In this document: one piece after another, positions 18,368-27,330 of the stretch
Numbering within the stretch: the stretch's first letter is position 1
Layout: every line of letters starts with the position of its first letter
From: Streptomyces sp. SBT349
GTDB taxonomy: Bacteria; Actinomycetota; Actinomycetes; Streptomycetales; Streptomycetaceae
DNA: 54,224 bases
NCBI RefSeq assembly: GCF_001083795.1
Contig: NZ_LAVK01000008.1
Coordinates: forward strand, 1 to 54,224
Reading direction: 5' to 3'
The notes under the pieces: model-generated
What the model was told of the DNA's origin: nothing
Seen by the model: only the letters and a program-made list of their open reading frames with translations
Databases searched by the model: none
Made by a program: the position numbers and the translations under genes

Positions 18368-19552
18368 GTGCGCGCTGACCGGGTGACACCGGGCTCGCAG
18401 ACTTCACTGCGTGAGGCCAACCGAGCCCGCATCGTGAGCGCCGTTCAGCGATGCGGTTCCCTGACGCAGATCGAGCTGGCCGGCGTCACCGGCCTGTCCC
18501 CGGCGACCGTCTCCAACATCGTGAAAGAGCTCACGTCCCTCGGTGTCCTCCACACCTCCCCGTCCACCCGCAGCGGCCGGAGAGCGCTGCGGGTCACCCT
18601 CGCCCGCAATCTCGGGCTGGTGGCAGGGGCGCACTTCGGTTCCCGTTCCCTGCGGGTCGCGCTCGCCGACACGTCGATGCAGGTGCTCACCGACCAGTCG
18701 ATGCCGCTCGCGCCCGACCACCGGGCCGACGCCGGGCTGCGCCGCGCCGCACTCCTGATCATGGAGATGGTCGAGTCGCTCGACGCGTCCCCCGAGGAAC
18801 TGCTCGCGGTGGGCATTTGCCTGCCCGCCCCGGTCGACCACCGCACCGGCCGCATCACCACCGTGGGCATGCTGAGGGGCTGGGACGGGACGGTGGTGCC
18901 CGAGGTGATCGGTGAGGAGCTGGGCGTACCGGTGACGGTGGACAACGACGCGAACCTCGGCGCCCTTGCCGAGACGCGCTTCGGCGCCGCCGCCGGGCAC
19001 GACGCCGTCGCGTACCTGCGGGTCTCCCACCGGGTGGGCGGCGGGCTCGTCATGGGCGGCCGCCTCGTGCACGGCCGCTCCGGGGGCGCCGGGGAGATCG
19101 GTCATGTGACGGTCGACGCGAACGGCCCGATCTGCCGCTGCGGCAACCGTGGTTGCCTGGAGACCTTCGTCGGGGCCCCGGCTCTCCTGGACATGCTCGC
19201 CGCCAGCCATGGGCGCCTCACGCTCCAGGATGTCATCGCACGGGCGGGGGAAGGCGACGCCGGCTGCCGGCGCGTGCTCTCCGACTCCGGGCAGCACCTC
19301 GGGGTGGCCGCCGCCAACCTCTGCAACCTGGTCGATCCGGAGATCGTCGTGGTCGGAGGCCAACTGGCCGCGGCCGGGGAGATCCTGCTCGCCCCGATGC
19401 GGACCGTCGTCGAGCAGCGCACCATGCCCAACACCGACGGCCCCGTCCGGATAGTCTCCGCCGGGCTCGGCGCCGCGGCCGAGGTCCGCGGCGCTCTCGC
19501 CGTCGCGCTCGACACGGCCCGCATCGGCGGTGCGCTGAGGGTGAGCCCATGA
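18368..19552 (+). CDS. ROK-family transcriptional regulator (XylR/NagC type)
   Basis: 394 residues from GTG 18368, chosen because the frame's recognisable HTH begins shortly after and a -10 lies just upstream; there is no Shine-Dalgarno. Winged HTH at about residues 15-65 (LTQIELAGVTGLSPATVSNIVKEL). The ROK sugar-kinase-like domain follows with AVGICLPAPVD, VDNDANLGALAE, GGAGEIGHV and the zinc motif CRCGNRGCLE. ROK repressors release DNA when a sugar ligand binds. The gene is first in a four-gene operon with a CUT2 importer (ATGA overlap with the next gene) and divergent from the CUT1 importer, so it may control both. Confidence 0.95.
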   Translation: MRADRVTPGSQTSLREANRARIVSAVQRCGSLTQIELAGVTGLSPATVSNIVKELTSLGVLHTSPSTRSGRRALRVTLARNLGLVAGAHFGSRSLRVALADTSMQVLTDQSMPLAPDHRADAGLRRAALLIMEMVESLDASPEELLAVGICLPAPVDHRTGRITTVGMLRGWDGTVVPEVIGEELGVPVTVDNDANLGALAETRFGAAAGHDAVAYLRVSHRVGGGLVMGGRLVHGRSGGAGEIGHVTVDANGPICRCGNRGCLETFVGAPALLDMLAASHGRLTLQDVIARAGEGDAGCRRVLSDSGQHLGVAAANLCNLVDPEIVVVGGQLAAAGEILLAPMRTVVEQRTMPNTDGPVRIVSAGLGAAAEVRGALAVALDTARIGGALRVSP

Positions 19553-20688
19553 CCCGTTCCGCCGGATCCGGCCCGTTCGGCTCGCCCGTCTCGCGGGCCC
19601 GGCGCCGGCTGCCGGCGTGGGCGGCCGTCCTGTGTGCCACGGTGCTCGCCCTGACGGGTGCGGTGCTGGTGTCCCGCGCCGCGGACCGGGAACCTCCCGA
19701 GGGCGCCATCGCGCTGCTGCTGCCCGAGGTCAAAACGGCGCGTTACGAGACCATGGACCGTCCCGCGTTCACGGGGGTCGTCGACGAGCGCTGTTCCGGC
19801 TGCGAGGTGTACTACGCGAACGCCGATCAGAACGCCGCGACGCAGCAGCAGCAGGCCGAGTCGATGCTCGCCCGCGGTGCGGACGTCCTGGTACTCGACG
19901 CCGTGGACGCGGTGGCCGCGGTGAGCATCATCGAGGAGGCGAAGCGCTACGGGGTCCCCGTGATCGCCTACGATCGCTTCATCGCGGACGCCGAGGTGGA
20001 CTACTACGTCTCCTTCGACAGCGAGCTCATCGGTTATCTCCAGGGCACCGCCCTGCTCGCGGCCATCGAGGAACGAGGGCCCCGACCGGACGGACGCACT
20101 CCCGGCGTCCTTCTCGTGCACGGCTCCCCGACCGACCCCAACTCGGCGGAGCTCACCGCCGGGGTCTACCGTGCGCTGGAGGAAGAGGGCATCGAGGTGC
20201 TGGCCGAGTACGACACCCCGGACTGGAGTCCGGACCGGGCCACCGACTGGGTCGAGAGCCGGCTGACCGAGTTCGGCGGCCGGGTCGACGGCGTCTACGC
20301 GGCCAACGACGGGATCGCGGGCGGCGCCATCGCCGCGATGAAGGCCGCGGGCTTCGACCCCGTCCCACCCGTGACCGGCCAGGACGGCGAGCTCGCGGCG
20401 GCCCAGCGCATCATCTCCGGAGACCAGTACATGACCGTCTACAAGGCCACCACGGAGCAGGCCCGCACGGCCGCCGAGCTCGCCGTGCGCGTGCTGCGCG
20501 GTGAGAAGCCCCGCACCACCGCGGTGATCGACGGGGTCCCGAGCCTGCTGCTGGCCCCCCGCGCGGTGGGCGTCAACGATGTGGAGCGCGTCCTCGTCGC
20601 GGGAGGGGTGTACACGGTGGATGAGATATGCACCCGCTCCTACCGAACGGCGTGCGCGCGCGCGGGGCTGCGCGAGGAGGAGCCGTGA
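19549..20688 (+). CDS. CUT2 sugar-binding protein (XylF/RbsB type)
   Basis: 379 residues from ATG 19549, overlapping the ROK stop by 4 nt. An N-terminal signal segment (WAAVLCATVLALTGAVLV) is followed by SRAADREPP; no lipobox Cys is seen, so it is either cleaved or remains membrane-anchored. The periplasmic-binding fold is clear: IALLLPEVKTARYETMDRP, EVYYANADQNAATQQQQAESML, GVPVIAYDRFIADAEVDYYVSFD, GVLLVHGSPTDPNSAELTAG, GVYAANDGIAGGAIAAMKAAG. The DRFIADAEVDYYVSFD and NADQNAATQQ parts are typical of xylose-binding XylF. It would bind a pentose or related sugar outside the membrane for the ATPase and permease encoded next. Confidence 0.93.
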   Translation: MTRSAGSGPFGSPVSRARRRLPAWAAVLCATVLALTGAVLVSRAADREPPEGAIALLLPEVKTARYETMDRPAFTGVVDERCSGCEVYYANADQNAATQQQQAESMLARGADVLVLDAVDAVAAVSIIEEAKRYGVPVIAYDRFIADAEVDYYVSFDSELIGYLQGTALLAAIEERGPRPDGRTPGVLLVHGSPTDPNSAELTAGVYRALEEEGIEVLAEYDTPDWSPDRATDWVESRLTEFGGRVDGVYAANDGIAGGAIAAMKAAGFDPVPPVTGQDGELAAAQRIISGDQYMTVYKATTEQARTAAELAVRVLRGEKPRTTAVIDGVPSLLLAPRAVGVNDVERVLVAGGVYTVDEICTRSYRTACARAGLREEEP

Positions 20689-21455
20689 GCACGCCCCCGG
20701 CTCGCCGCGCGCCCGTGCTCTCGCTGCGCGGGGTGTCGAAGAACTTCGGTGGCGTACGGGCCCTGAGCGGCATCGATCTCGACGTCCGCCCCCACGAGGT
20801 CCTGGCCGTCATCGGCGACAACGGAGCCGGCAAATCGACGCTCGCCGGACTGATCGCCGGGGTGCACCGGCCCGACGCCGGTCAGATCCTCCTCGACGGC
20901 ACGCCCGTGGTGCTCGGCTCTCCCGCCACGGCCCGGAGTCTCGGCATCGCCGCGGTCTTCCAGGACCTCGCCCTGTGCGACAACCTCGACGTCGTCGAGA
21001 ACCTCTTCCTGGGGCACGAGCCCACGCGCGGCGGGTTCCTCGACGAGGTCGCGATGGAACGCACGGCCTGGGAACTGCTCGGCCAACTGGCCACGAGCGT
21101 CCCCTCGGTCCGGCTGCCCGTCCGCGCCCTCTCCGGCGGGCAGCAGCAGGTCGTCGCCGTGGCCAGGGCCCTGCTCGGCTCGCCCCGGGTCGTCGTCCTC
21201 GACGAGCCGACCGCCGCGCTCGGGATCCGCCAGACCGCCGAGGTGCTCAACCTGGTCGAGCGGCTGCGTGGACGGGGACACGCGGTCGTCGTCATCAGCC
21301 ACCAGGCCGCTGACCTGCAGGCGGTCGCCGACAGATTCGTCGTGTTGCGTCTCGGCCGCGTCGGCGGTGAGCTTGACGCCGCCAGCGCCGGGTACGAGGA
21401 TCTCCTCGCCGTGATGACAGGGGTGAGCCGCCCCAGCGGCAGGAAACCCCGATGA
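20685..21455 (+). CDS. CUT2 sugar ABC transporter ATP-binding protein, single nucleotide-binding domain
   Basis: 256 residues from GTG 20685, which shares GTGA with the upstream stop and has GAGGAGGAG before it. Walker A is GDNGAGKST, the signature is LSGGQQQVVAVARAL, and Walker B is VVVLDEPTAAL with the switch His in VVVISHQ. It energises uptake from the cytoplasmic side. E. coli XylG/RbsA carry two such domains in about 500 residues; here only one is present and the next frame is the permease, so two copies must dimerise, as in FrcA-type systems. Fully embedded in the overlapping operon. Confidence 0.95.
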   Translation: MSTPPARRAPVLSLRGVSKNFGGVRALSGIDLDVRPHEVLAVIGDNGAGKSTLAGLIAGVHRPDAGQILLDGTPVVLGSPATARSLGIAAVFQDLALCDNLDVVENLFLGHEPTRGGFLDEVAMERTAWELLGQLATSVPSVRLPVRALSGGQQQVVAVARALLGSPRVVVLDEPTAALGIRQTAEVLNLVERLRGRGHAVVVISHQAADLQAVADRFVVLRLGRVGGELDAASAGYEDLLAVMTGVSRPSGRKPR

Positions 21456-22672
21456 CCCGAGCCTCCGCGCCACCACCGGTGCGCACACACGTCGCCGCCT
21501 TCGACCACGGCGAGTCCCTGCCGACCCTGCTGCGCCGCATCACCGACCGGGAACTGGGAATGGTCCCGGCCATCGGCGCCCTCGCGCTGATCTGGGCCGC
21601 GTTCGGCCTGATCAACCCCGCGTTCCTGTCCGCGGAGAACCTCGTCAACCTGACGCTCCAGAGCGCCCCCACCGGCGTGATCGCCCTGGGCGTCGTGCTC
21701 GTGCTGCTCGTGGGGCAGATCGACCTCTCGGTCGGCTCGGTCAGCGGACTCGCCGCCGCCGTGGTCGCCATCACGACCGTCCTGCACGGCTGGCCGATCG
21801 CGTTCGGCATCCTGCTCGCCCTCGCGGTGGGCGTCCTCGTGGGCTTCTGCTACGGCTTCGCGGCCACACGCCTCGGGCTGCCCAGCTTCGTGCTGACCCT
21901 CGCCGGGCTGCTCGTGCTCGCCGGCGTGCAGTTGCGGGTGCTCGGCCCCCGGGGATCGATCAACCTGCCCTTCGAGTCCTGGCTGGTGCGGTTCGCCCAG
22001 CAGGGCTTCCTGTCCCCGCTCGCGGCGTGGACCCTGGTGATTCTCGCGGTGACGACGGTCACCGCCGTGCGGCTCGTGGAGCGTTCCCGGCGAGTCCGGG
22101 CCGGCCTGCCCCGGGTGAGCATGACCCGGCTGATCCTGCGCACGGCCGCGCTCGCCGCGGTCCTCTGCGCGACGGTCGCCTACCTGGGGCTGGCCCGCGG
22201 CATCGGTTACCCGGTCGTCCTCTTCCTCGTCCTGGTGGCCGTGGCCGACGTGCTGCTGCGCCGCACCCGGTGGGGGCGGGCGGTGCGCGCGGTGGGCGAC
22301 AACCGCCGATCGGCCCTCCTGGTGGGGGTGGCCGTCCGGCGCACGACGGTGTCCTGCTTCATCGCCTGCTCGGCGCTGGCCGCGCTCGGCGGTGTCCTCG
22401 CGGCGGGCAGGCTCGCCGCCGCGAACCAGGGCACGGGCGGCGCGGACACCTACCTCACCGCCATCGCGGCCGCCGTGATCGGCGGGACGAGCCTGTTCGG
22501 CGGACGGGGGAACGCCTGGTCGGCGGTCGTCGGCGTGCTCGTCATCACGTCGATCTCCAACGGCCTCACGCTTCTCGACCTGGACACCGCGTCGCGCTAC
22601 ATCGTCACCGGTTCCGTGCTCGTCCTGGCCCTCGCGGCCGACACCTCGCTCCGCGGCCACCGCTCGCCCTGA
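21452..22672 (+). CDS. CUT2 sugar ABC transporter permease (XylH/RbsC type)
   Basis: 406 residues from ATG 21452 (ATGA overlap). There are eight to ten membrane segments, with the family marks PAFLSAENLVNLTLQSAPTG, LLVGQIDLSVGSV, GFAATRLGLPSFVLTLA and GRAVRAVGDNRRSALLVGV, then AAVIGGTSLFGGRGN near the end. Length and the insertion around residues 160-250 fit XylH rather than the shorter RbsC. It forms the channel for the sugar captured by the binding protein. Last gene of the operon; a GC hairpin (CGGGCCGG at 22776-22783 with CCGGCCCG at 22801-22808) about 100 nt downstream may terminate it. Confidence 0.95.
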   Translation: MTRASAPPPVRTHVAAFDHGESLPTLLRRITDRELGMVPAIGALALIWAAFGLINPAFLSAENLVNLTLQSAPTGVIALGVVLVLLVGQIDLSVGSVSGLAAAVVAITTVLHGWPIAFGILLALAVGVLVGFCYGFAATRLGLPSFVLTLAGLLVLAGVQLRVLGPRGSINLPFESWLVRFAQQGFLSPLAAWTLVILAVTTVTAVRLVERSRRVRAGLPRVSMTRLILRTAALAAVLCATVAYLGLARGIGYPVVLFLVLVAVADVLLRRTRWGRAVRAVGDNRRSALLVGVAVRRTTVSCFIACSALAALGGVLAAGRLAAANQGTGGADTYLTAIAAAVIGGTSLFGGRGNAWSAVVGVLVITSISNGLTLLDLDTASRYIVTGSVLVLALAADTSLRGHRSP

Positions 22673-22888
22673 GCCGCTCGCGTGGCCCGCGTCGTACGCG
22701 ATCACGTTCACTCGCATCGCATCGCCTCGGCGAACTCGACGTCGCTCATGCGGAACGTCGCGCCACCGCGCCGAACGGGCCGGGGAGGCGGTGGGTTTGA
22801 CCGGCCCGGTTGTTCGGCCAGCGGCGAGCGCGTTCGCCTGGTTGGATTGCCCCTGGGGAGCCGCATGCGTGGGGAGGGAGGCCGGGAC

Positions 22889-25483
22889 GTGTCCGGTGAG
22901 CGGGATTTCGTGGTGGAGCTGGCGCGGGAGGGCGAGGGTTACCGGGTGGAGGTGCGTTCTCCGGCCGGGGAGTGCTCCTCACCGGTGAGCCTGGACACCA
23001 CCAGACTGCTGGGAGACCTGGACGCGATCCAGGCAGGTGTGCTGGCCTCCAGCGCGCGCGTGCGGGCGGCGCGTCCGGTGATGTCGGCGCTGGAGCGACC
23101 GCTGCGGGAGATCGGCGCCGACCTGTTCGAGAACGTGCTGGGCGGTGAGGCGAGGGTGCTGCTCGCGGCCAGCCGCAACGAGGTCGAACGGCGGGGGCAG
23201 ACCTTCCGGATCGTCCTGCGGCTCCCCGCCGAACTCGCGCTGCTGCCCTGGGAGTTGCTCTTCGACAGCCAGCGGGGCGAGTACGTCTGCCGGCGCAGCG
23301 CCCTGGTCCGCTACGTGGACGCGCCGGAAACGGTGCGGCAGGTGCGGGTCGAGGGCCCACTGCGGGCCCTGGGCATGACCGCCCTGCCGGGAAGCCTCGC
23401 CTCCCTGGACGCCGAGGGCGAACGCGAGCAGCTGGTCCAGGCGCTGGAGCCGCTGCGGCAGCGAGGGCTGGTGGAACTGGACTGGGTGGAGGGCGGCCGG
23501 TTGCAGGATCTGACGTCCGCGCTGCTGGCCGGCGGGCCCTATCACCTGTTCCACTTCATCGGGCACGGCGGGTTCGACCCCGCCCGCGGCGAGGGCGGGA
23601 TCGTCTTCGCCGACGACCTCGGCCGCCCCCGCATGGTTCCCGCTTCGTTCCTGGGGGAGATGCTGACCCTGGCACAGCCCATGCCGCACCTGGTCGTCCT
23701 CAACAGCTGCGCCACCGCCACCGGGCTGGCCACCGACGTCTTCTCCAGTGCCGGCGCCTCCCTCGTCCGGCGCATCCCCGCCGTGGTCGCCATGCAGTTC
23801 TCGATCACCGACGCCGCCGCCAAGGCGTTCAGCGGCACGTTCTACCAGGCCCTCGCCTACAACCGGGGCATCGACGAAGCCGTCCGCGTGGCCCGCATCG
23901 CCGTCACCGGCTGGCACCCCGACACCCTCGAATGGATCACTCCCGTCCTCTACATGCGCAGCCACGACACCCACCTCATCCGGATCGAAGCGGGCTCCGG
24001 CACCGCCACAGCCACCGCCACCGAGGCCGCGCCGGCCATTCCCAGCGCGCCACCGTCCCCCACCAGCCGCGGCGGCGGGACCGGCGAAACCGGCGGGACC
24101 GTTGAGACCGCACGGTCGTTGGCCGAACGCGGCCAGGACCACTACACCGCCGGGCGGATGCGGGAAGCCCTGGCCGACCTCGACCGGGCCATCGCCCTCG
24201 AACCCGACAACGCCTGGGCGCTCGCCAGGCGGGGGAACCTGCACCGCTTCGCCGGGCGAGCGGAGGAGGCCCTCGCGGATCTGAACCGAGCGCTGGAACT
24301 CGCACCGGATGACAGCTGGACGCTTGCCCGGCGCGGCGCGGCCCGCTTCCTGGCGAAGCAGGACGACCGGGGAATGGTCGATCTCGACCACGCGCTGCGC
24401 ATCGAACCCGACAACACCTGGGCGCTCGCTGTCCGCGGCGACTTCCACCGCATCGCCGGGCGCAGCGCCCAGGCCCTCGTCGACCTGGATCGTGCCATCG
24501 AGCTCGATCCCGGCAACTCCCTCGCCTTCGGCGCCCGCGGTGCCCTGCACTACGGCGCCGACCGGGACGACCAGGCGTTGTCCGATCTCGACCGGGCGGT
24601 CGAGCTCGATCCCGACAACGTCTTCGCCCTCGGCCGGCGCGGTGACCTTCATCGTGTGGCGGGGCGCGGTGATCAGGCGTTGTCCGACCTTGACCGGGCC
24701 ATCGGACTGGACCCGGACAACGCCTACGCCCTCGGCACGCGCGGCGATCTCCACCGGGTGGCCGGGCGCGGTGACCAGGCTCTCGCCGACCTCGACCGGG
24801 CCGTCGAGCTCGACCGCGACAATGCCTTCGCGCTTGCTCGGCGCGGTGACCTTCATCGTGTGGCGGGGCGCGGTGACCAGGCGTTGTCCGATCTCGACCG
24901 TGCCATCGAGCTCGATCCCGGCAACTCCCTCGCCTTCGGCGCCCGCGGTGCCCTGCACTACGGCGCCGACCGGGACGACCAGGCGTTGTCCGATCTCGAC
25001 CGGGCGGTCGAGCTCGATCGCGACAATGCCTTCGCGCTTGCTCGGCGCGGTGACCTTCATCGTGTGGCGGGGCGCGGTGACCAGGCGTTGTCCGATCTCG
25101 ACCGGGCCATCGCCCTCGACCCCGACAACACCTACGCCCTCGGCGCCCGCGGCCACGTCCACCGCCTCGCCGGGCGCGACGGCCAGGCCCTGATCGACCT
25201 CGACCGGGCCATCGGGCTCGACCCCGACAACGCCTACGCCCTCGGCACGCGCGGATTCCTGCACTACACCGCCGAGCGCGGCGACCAGGCCCTGATCGAC
25301 CTCGACCGGGCGCTACGCATCGAACCCGACAACGTCGCGTATCTCGTTCTCCGCGGCCACCTCCACCGCGTCGCCGGGCGCGGTGACCAGGCGTTGTCCG
25401 ATCTCGACCGGGCCATCGGGCTCGCCCCCGACAACTCCCTCGCCCTCTCGATCCGCCGCGAGCTTCTGGGCGGAGGCCGCTGA
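22889..25483 (+). CDS. CHAT-domain protease with C-terminal TPR array
   Basis: 864 residues from GTG 22889, chosen for its GGAGG (22877-22881) at 7 nt; an in-frame ATG at 22865 has no such site. Residues about 75-400 are a CHAT domain (caspase fold, as in separase relatives): WELLFDSQRGEYVCRRS, catalytic His226 in FHFIGHGGF and Cys274 in VVLNSCATATG, then PAVVAMQFSITDAAAKAF. After a Pro/Thr/Gly linker come 13 tetratricopeptide repeats of 34 residues (about 412-855), pattern RGDLHRVAGRGDQALSDLDRAIELDP. CHAT-TPR proteins are proteases or effectors whose repeats sense partners; in bacteria they often belong to conflict systems. No neighbour is an obvious target. Confidence 0.93.
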   Translation: MSGERDFVVELAREGEGYRVEVRSPAGECSSPVSLDTTRLLGDLDAIQAGVLASSARVRAARPVMSALERPLREIGADLFENVLGGEARVLLAASRNEVERRGQTFRIVLRLPAELALLPWELLFDSQRGEYVCRRSALVRYVDAPETVRQVRVEGPLRALGMTALPGSLASLDAEGEREQLVQALEPLRQRGLVELDWVEGGRLQDLTSALLAGGPYHLFHFIGHGGFDPARGEGGIVFADDLGRPRMVPASFLGEMLTLAQPMPHLVVLNSCATATGLATDVFSSAGASLVRRIPAVVAMQFSITDAAAKAFSGTFYQALAYNRGIDEAVRVARIAVTGWHPDTLEWITPVLYMRSHDTHLIRIEAGSGTATATATEAAPAIPSAPPSPTSRGGGTGETGGTVETARSLAERGQDHYTAGRMREALADLDRAIALEPDNAWALARRGNLHRFAGRAEEALADLNRALELAPDDSWTLARRGAARFLAKQDDRGMVDLDHALRIEPDNTWALAVRGDFHRIAGRSAQALVDLDRAIELDPGNSLAFGARGALHYGADRDDQALSDLDRAVELDPDNVFALGRRGDLHRVAGRGDQALSDLDRAIGLDPDNAYALGTRGDLHRVAGRGDQALADLDRAVELDRDNAFALARRGDLHRVAGRGDQALSDLDRAIELDPGNSLAFGARGALHYGADRDDQALSDLDRAVELDRDNAFALARRGDLHRVAGRGDQALSDLDRAIALDPDNTYALGARGHVHRLAGRDGQALIDLDRAIGLDPDNAYALGTRGFLHYTAERGDQALIDLDRALRIEPDNVAYLVLRGHLHRVAGRGDQALSDLDRAIGLAPDNSLALSIRRELLGGGR
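24491..25104 (+). repeat. DNA-level repeats within the TPR array
   Basis: A 121-bp segment (24491-24611) recurs without mismatch at 24899-25019, exactly 408 bp or four TPR units later. A second 86-bp segment (24815-24900) recurs at 25019-25104, two units later. Identity at synonymous positions shows recent duplication or gene conversion of whole repeat units. Confidence 0.9.
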
Positions 25484-25520
25484 GCGAGGCGCTCGGTCAC
25501 ACCAGCCGCGGGCGACGAAC

Positions 25521-26087
25521 TCATCGTGGCGACGAGGACGCACGGCCTTCGTAGATCGCCCGCACGCGCACGGAGATCGCCTCCTGTGCTTCGCGTACCG
25601 CCTCGGACGCCGCATCGGGATCGGGGTCGTCGTTCGCGCGTTGAAGGGTCTTCGAGGTGAAGCGCACGGCACTTCGCGCTCTCCGGGCGAGCCGGCGAAT
25701 CCCGTCGTCCAGGATGAAGCCGGCCTGGGCGTCGATGGCGGCGAGTGCCGCGTCCATCGTGCTGTCCGCCTCCCTGATGTGGCGGTCGTCCGGCCCGCCG
25801 CCTCCGCTCGTTCTCTGCTCATGGAGCTGGTGCCAGAAGTCGCTCATGACGTCCAGGAGTTTGGTGAGCTCCTCCTCCGCGGCTCTGAGCAGTTGGTGGA
25901 CCTCGACGAGGTGCCGTAACTCGAACTCCTCGCGGCGCTCGGTCGCGGCGGCTTCTCGTTCGTGCCGACGCGCGAGGGCGTCCCGGCGGTCTTGACGGCT
26001 CTCGGTGAAGGCGTTCTGGACGAAGACGCCGACGGCGCCGAGTATCAGAGTGAGGACGGGCAGGACGGCGGTGAACCACTCGGGCAT
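25521..26087 (-). CDS. Membrane-anchored coiled-coil protein, function unknown
   Basis: 188 residues from ATG 26085-26087. One N-terminal membrane segment (WFTAVLPVLTLILGAVGVFV, about residues 4-23) is followed by a long, highly charged helix rich in Arg and Glu (ESRQDRRDALARRHEREAAATERREEFE), predicted coiled coil, then a second helical part. The tail is cytoplasmic by the positive-inside rule. Such one-helix plus coiled-coil proteins are common actinobacterial hypotheticals. It converges on the CHAT-TPR gene with 37 bp between stops. No ribosome site is obvious, so the start is tentative. Confidence 0.7.
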   Translation of the reverse strand: MPEWFTAVLPVLTLILGAVGVFVQNAFTESRQDRRDALARRHEREAAATERREEFELRHLVEVHQLLRAAEEELTKLLDVMSDFWHQLHEQRTSGGGGPDDRHIREADSTMDAALAAIDAQAGFILDDGIRRLARRARSAVRFTSKTLQRANDDPDPDAASEAVREAQEAISVRVRAIYEGRASSSPR

Positions 26088-26447
26088 GCCGGAAGGGTAC
26101 GGCGCGCGGCCGGAGCCCGCTCCTCATCCGCGGGAGCGGGCCCCACAGCAGGGAGATGCTCGCGCTCGGCGGGTGGGTGGTGGGGCGCGTCTTGCGTCGG
26201 CCGCGCACGATCACCGTGGCGGCGCGGACATCCGCCACCCCTTCGACCTCGGGGAGGTGGTCCGCGAGGTCATCTCCGTCACCGCACGACCACGCCCGGA
26301 CGGCGGCCTGGTCCTGCGGGTCGTCTTCCCCCCGGGAGGAACGAACTGAGTTCCGTGGCGTCGGCTGCGGTGGCGCGTTGGGGGGTGACGCGAAGTGGCT
26401 GGCTTCGAGGGATCGGCGCGCCAGCAGTCACCGGGAGCGCAGCCGTC
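26088..26447. other. Intergenic stretch without a supported gene
   Basis: 360 bp between the start of the coiled-coil gene and the stop of the DUF6882-like gene. Open frames cross it but none has a ribosome site or protein-like composition. A plus-strand run with 'RHPFDLGEVVREVI'-like and 'RPDGGLVLRVVFPPGG'-like stretches (about 26230-26345) could be a decayed coding fragment; I cannot name it. Confidence 0.4.
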
Positions 26448-27137
26448 TCAGCCGGTGAGCGTGAGCCGGATGTTGCCGATCCGCCCCAGCTGGTCGAAGG
26501 AGACAACGGCGGCGTTCCCGGTCGGCAGATCGGCGATCAGCCGGTCGCCCTCCACGCGCTGCGGCACCCCGTGGTGCTCGAAGTACCCCGTGACGGCCTG
26601 TCGCGGCGAACGCCCGATGAGGGAGACCCCGGCCATGAGCACGCGCGGCAGGGCGACCGGATCGAGCTGGGCGCTGGGCACCTTCGGGTCGTCGGGCAGG
26701 AAGTACACCTGGGTGCCGGGCCCGGCGGGCTGCCCGATGTACCCGGGAGCGTTGGCCACCCCCATCCCCGCGAAGGCCAGCATCTCGGCGGCCCGCCGAG
26801 GATCGTCGAACCCGGACAGATCGATTTCCTCAGCGGTGAACTCGGGAATCCCGTGCGCCTGCCCGTACCGTGCCACGGCAGCGGACAACGCCACGACCTC
26901 ACTCCCGCCGAGCCCAGGATTCGCCCAGCCCCACAGCCAAGAACCCCCCTCCATGTCGTACGTCCCAAGGACACCGACCCGTAGCCGCACCTCCCCCTGC
27001 TGGTACGAACACGTCGGCAGGTCCGCGCTCCACGGCGCCTCGGGCAGGAACTCCATGAGCGCCTCGAGCTGAGCGGCGCCCCAGACGGAGTGCCGCTCCG
27101 CCTCGAGCAGGAACTGGTCGCTGAATCCCTTTATCAT
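26448..27137 (-). CDS. DUF6882-like hypothetical protein
   Basis: 229 residues from ATG 27135-27137; a TTG 27 nt upstream is the only alternative. The N-terminus reads IKGFSDQFLLEAERHSVWGAAQLEAL, then GEVRLRVGVLGTYDMEGGSWLWGWANPGL, and later AGMGVANAPGYIGQPAGPGTQVYFLPDD. The WLWGWANPG core is what I associate with the DUF6882 family of small cytoplasmic proteins in actinomycetes, which often appear near toxin-immunity genes. No enzymatic motif or membrane segment is visible. The downstream side (26088-26447) holds no gene I can support; the upstream side has an orphan operator-like palindrome. Confidence 0.75.
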   Translation of the reverse strand: MIKGFSDQFLLEAERHSVWGAAQLEALMEFLPEAPWSADLPTCSYQQGEVRLRVGVLGTYDMEGGSWLWGWANPGLGGSEVVALSAAVARYGQAHGIPEFTAEEIDLSGFDDPRRAAEMLAFAGMGVANAPGYIGQPAGPGTQVYFLPDDPKVPSAQLDPVALPRVLMAGVSLIGRSPRQAVTGYFEHHGVPQRVEGDRLIADLPTGNAAVVSFDQLGRIGNIRLTLTG

Positions 27138-27252
27138 GATCACGAGCGTAGGGGCGAGCCCCAACGACGGGTAGCCCGGGTGCCGTTCCCCCGGTTACCG
27201 TCTTCACCCGGGCGCATGTACGGACGCGGACGCGTAGGACGCTCGGTTGGTT

Positions 27253-27272
27253 TGACCTCAACCGCGGTTGAG
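27253..27272 (+). promoter_or_regulatory. Orphan MerR/SoxR-like operator
   Basis: TTGACCTCAACCGCGGTTGAG is made of a -35-like TTGACC (27253-27258) fused to the perfect 16-bp palindrome CTCAACCGCGGTTGAG (27257-27272). This is the architecture of MerR-family operators, with the dyad just downstream of the -35. No MerR gene or target gene adjoins it. Confidence 0.45.
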
Positions 27273-27330
27273 CCGCGGACCGCCGCCGAGGGCACGTCCA
27301 CCGTCTGGGCGGTCCACGCGCCACGGACGC

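Noticed and set aside
24100..25480. Regular repeats that might be read as a CRISPR array
   Set aside because: The period is 102 bp, in frame, and encodes TPR units; there are no unique spacers and no cas genes.
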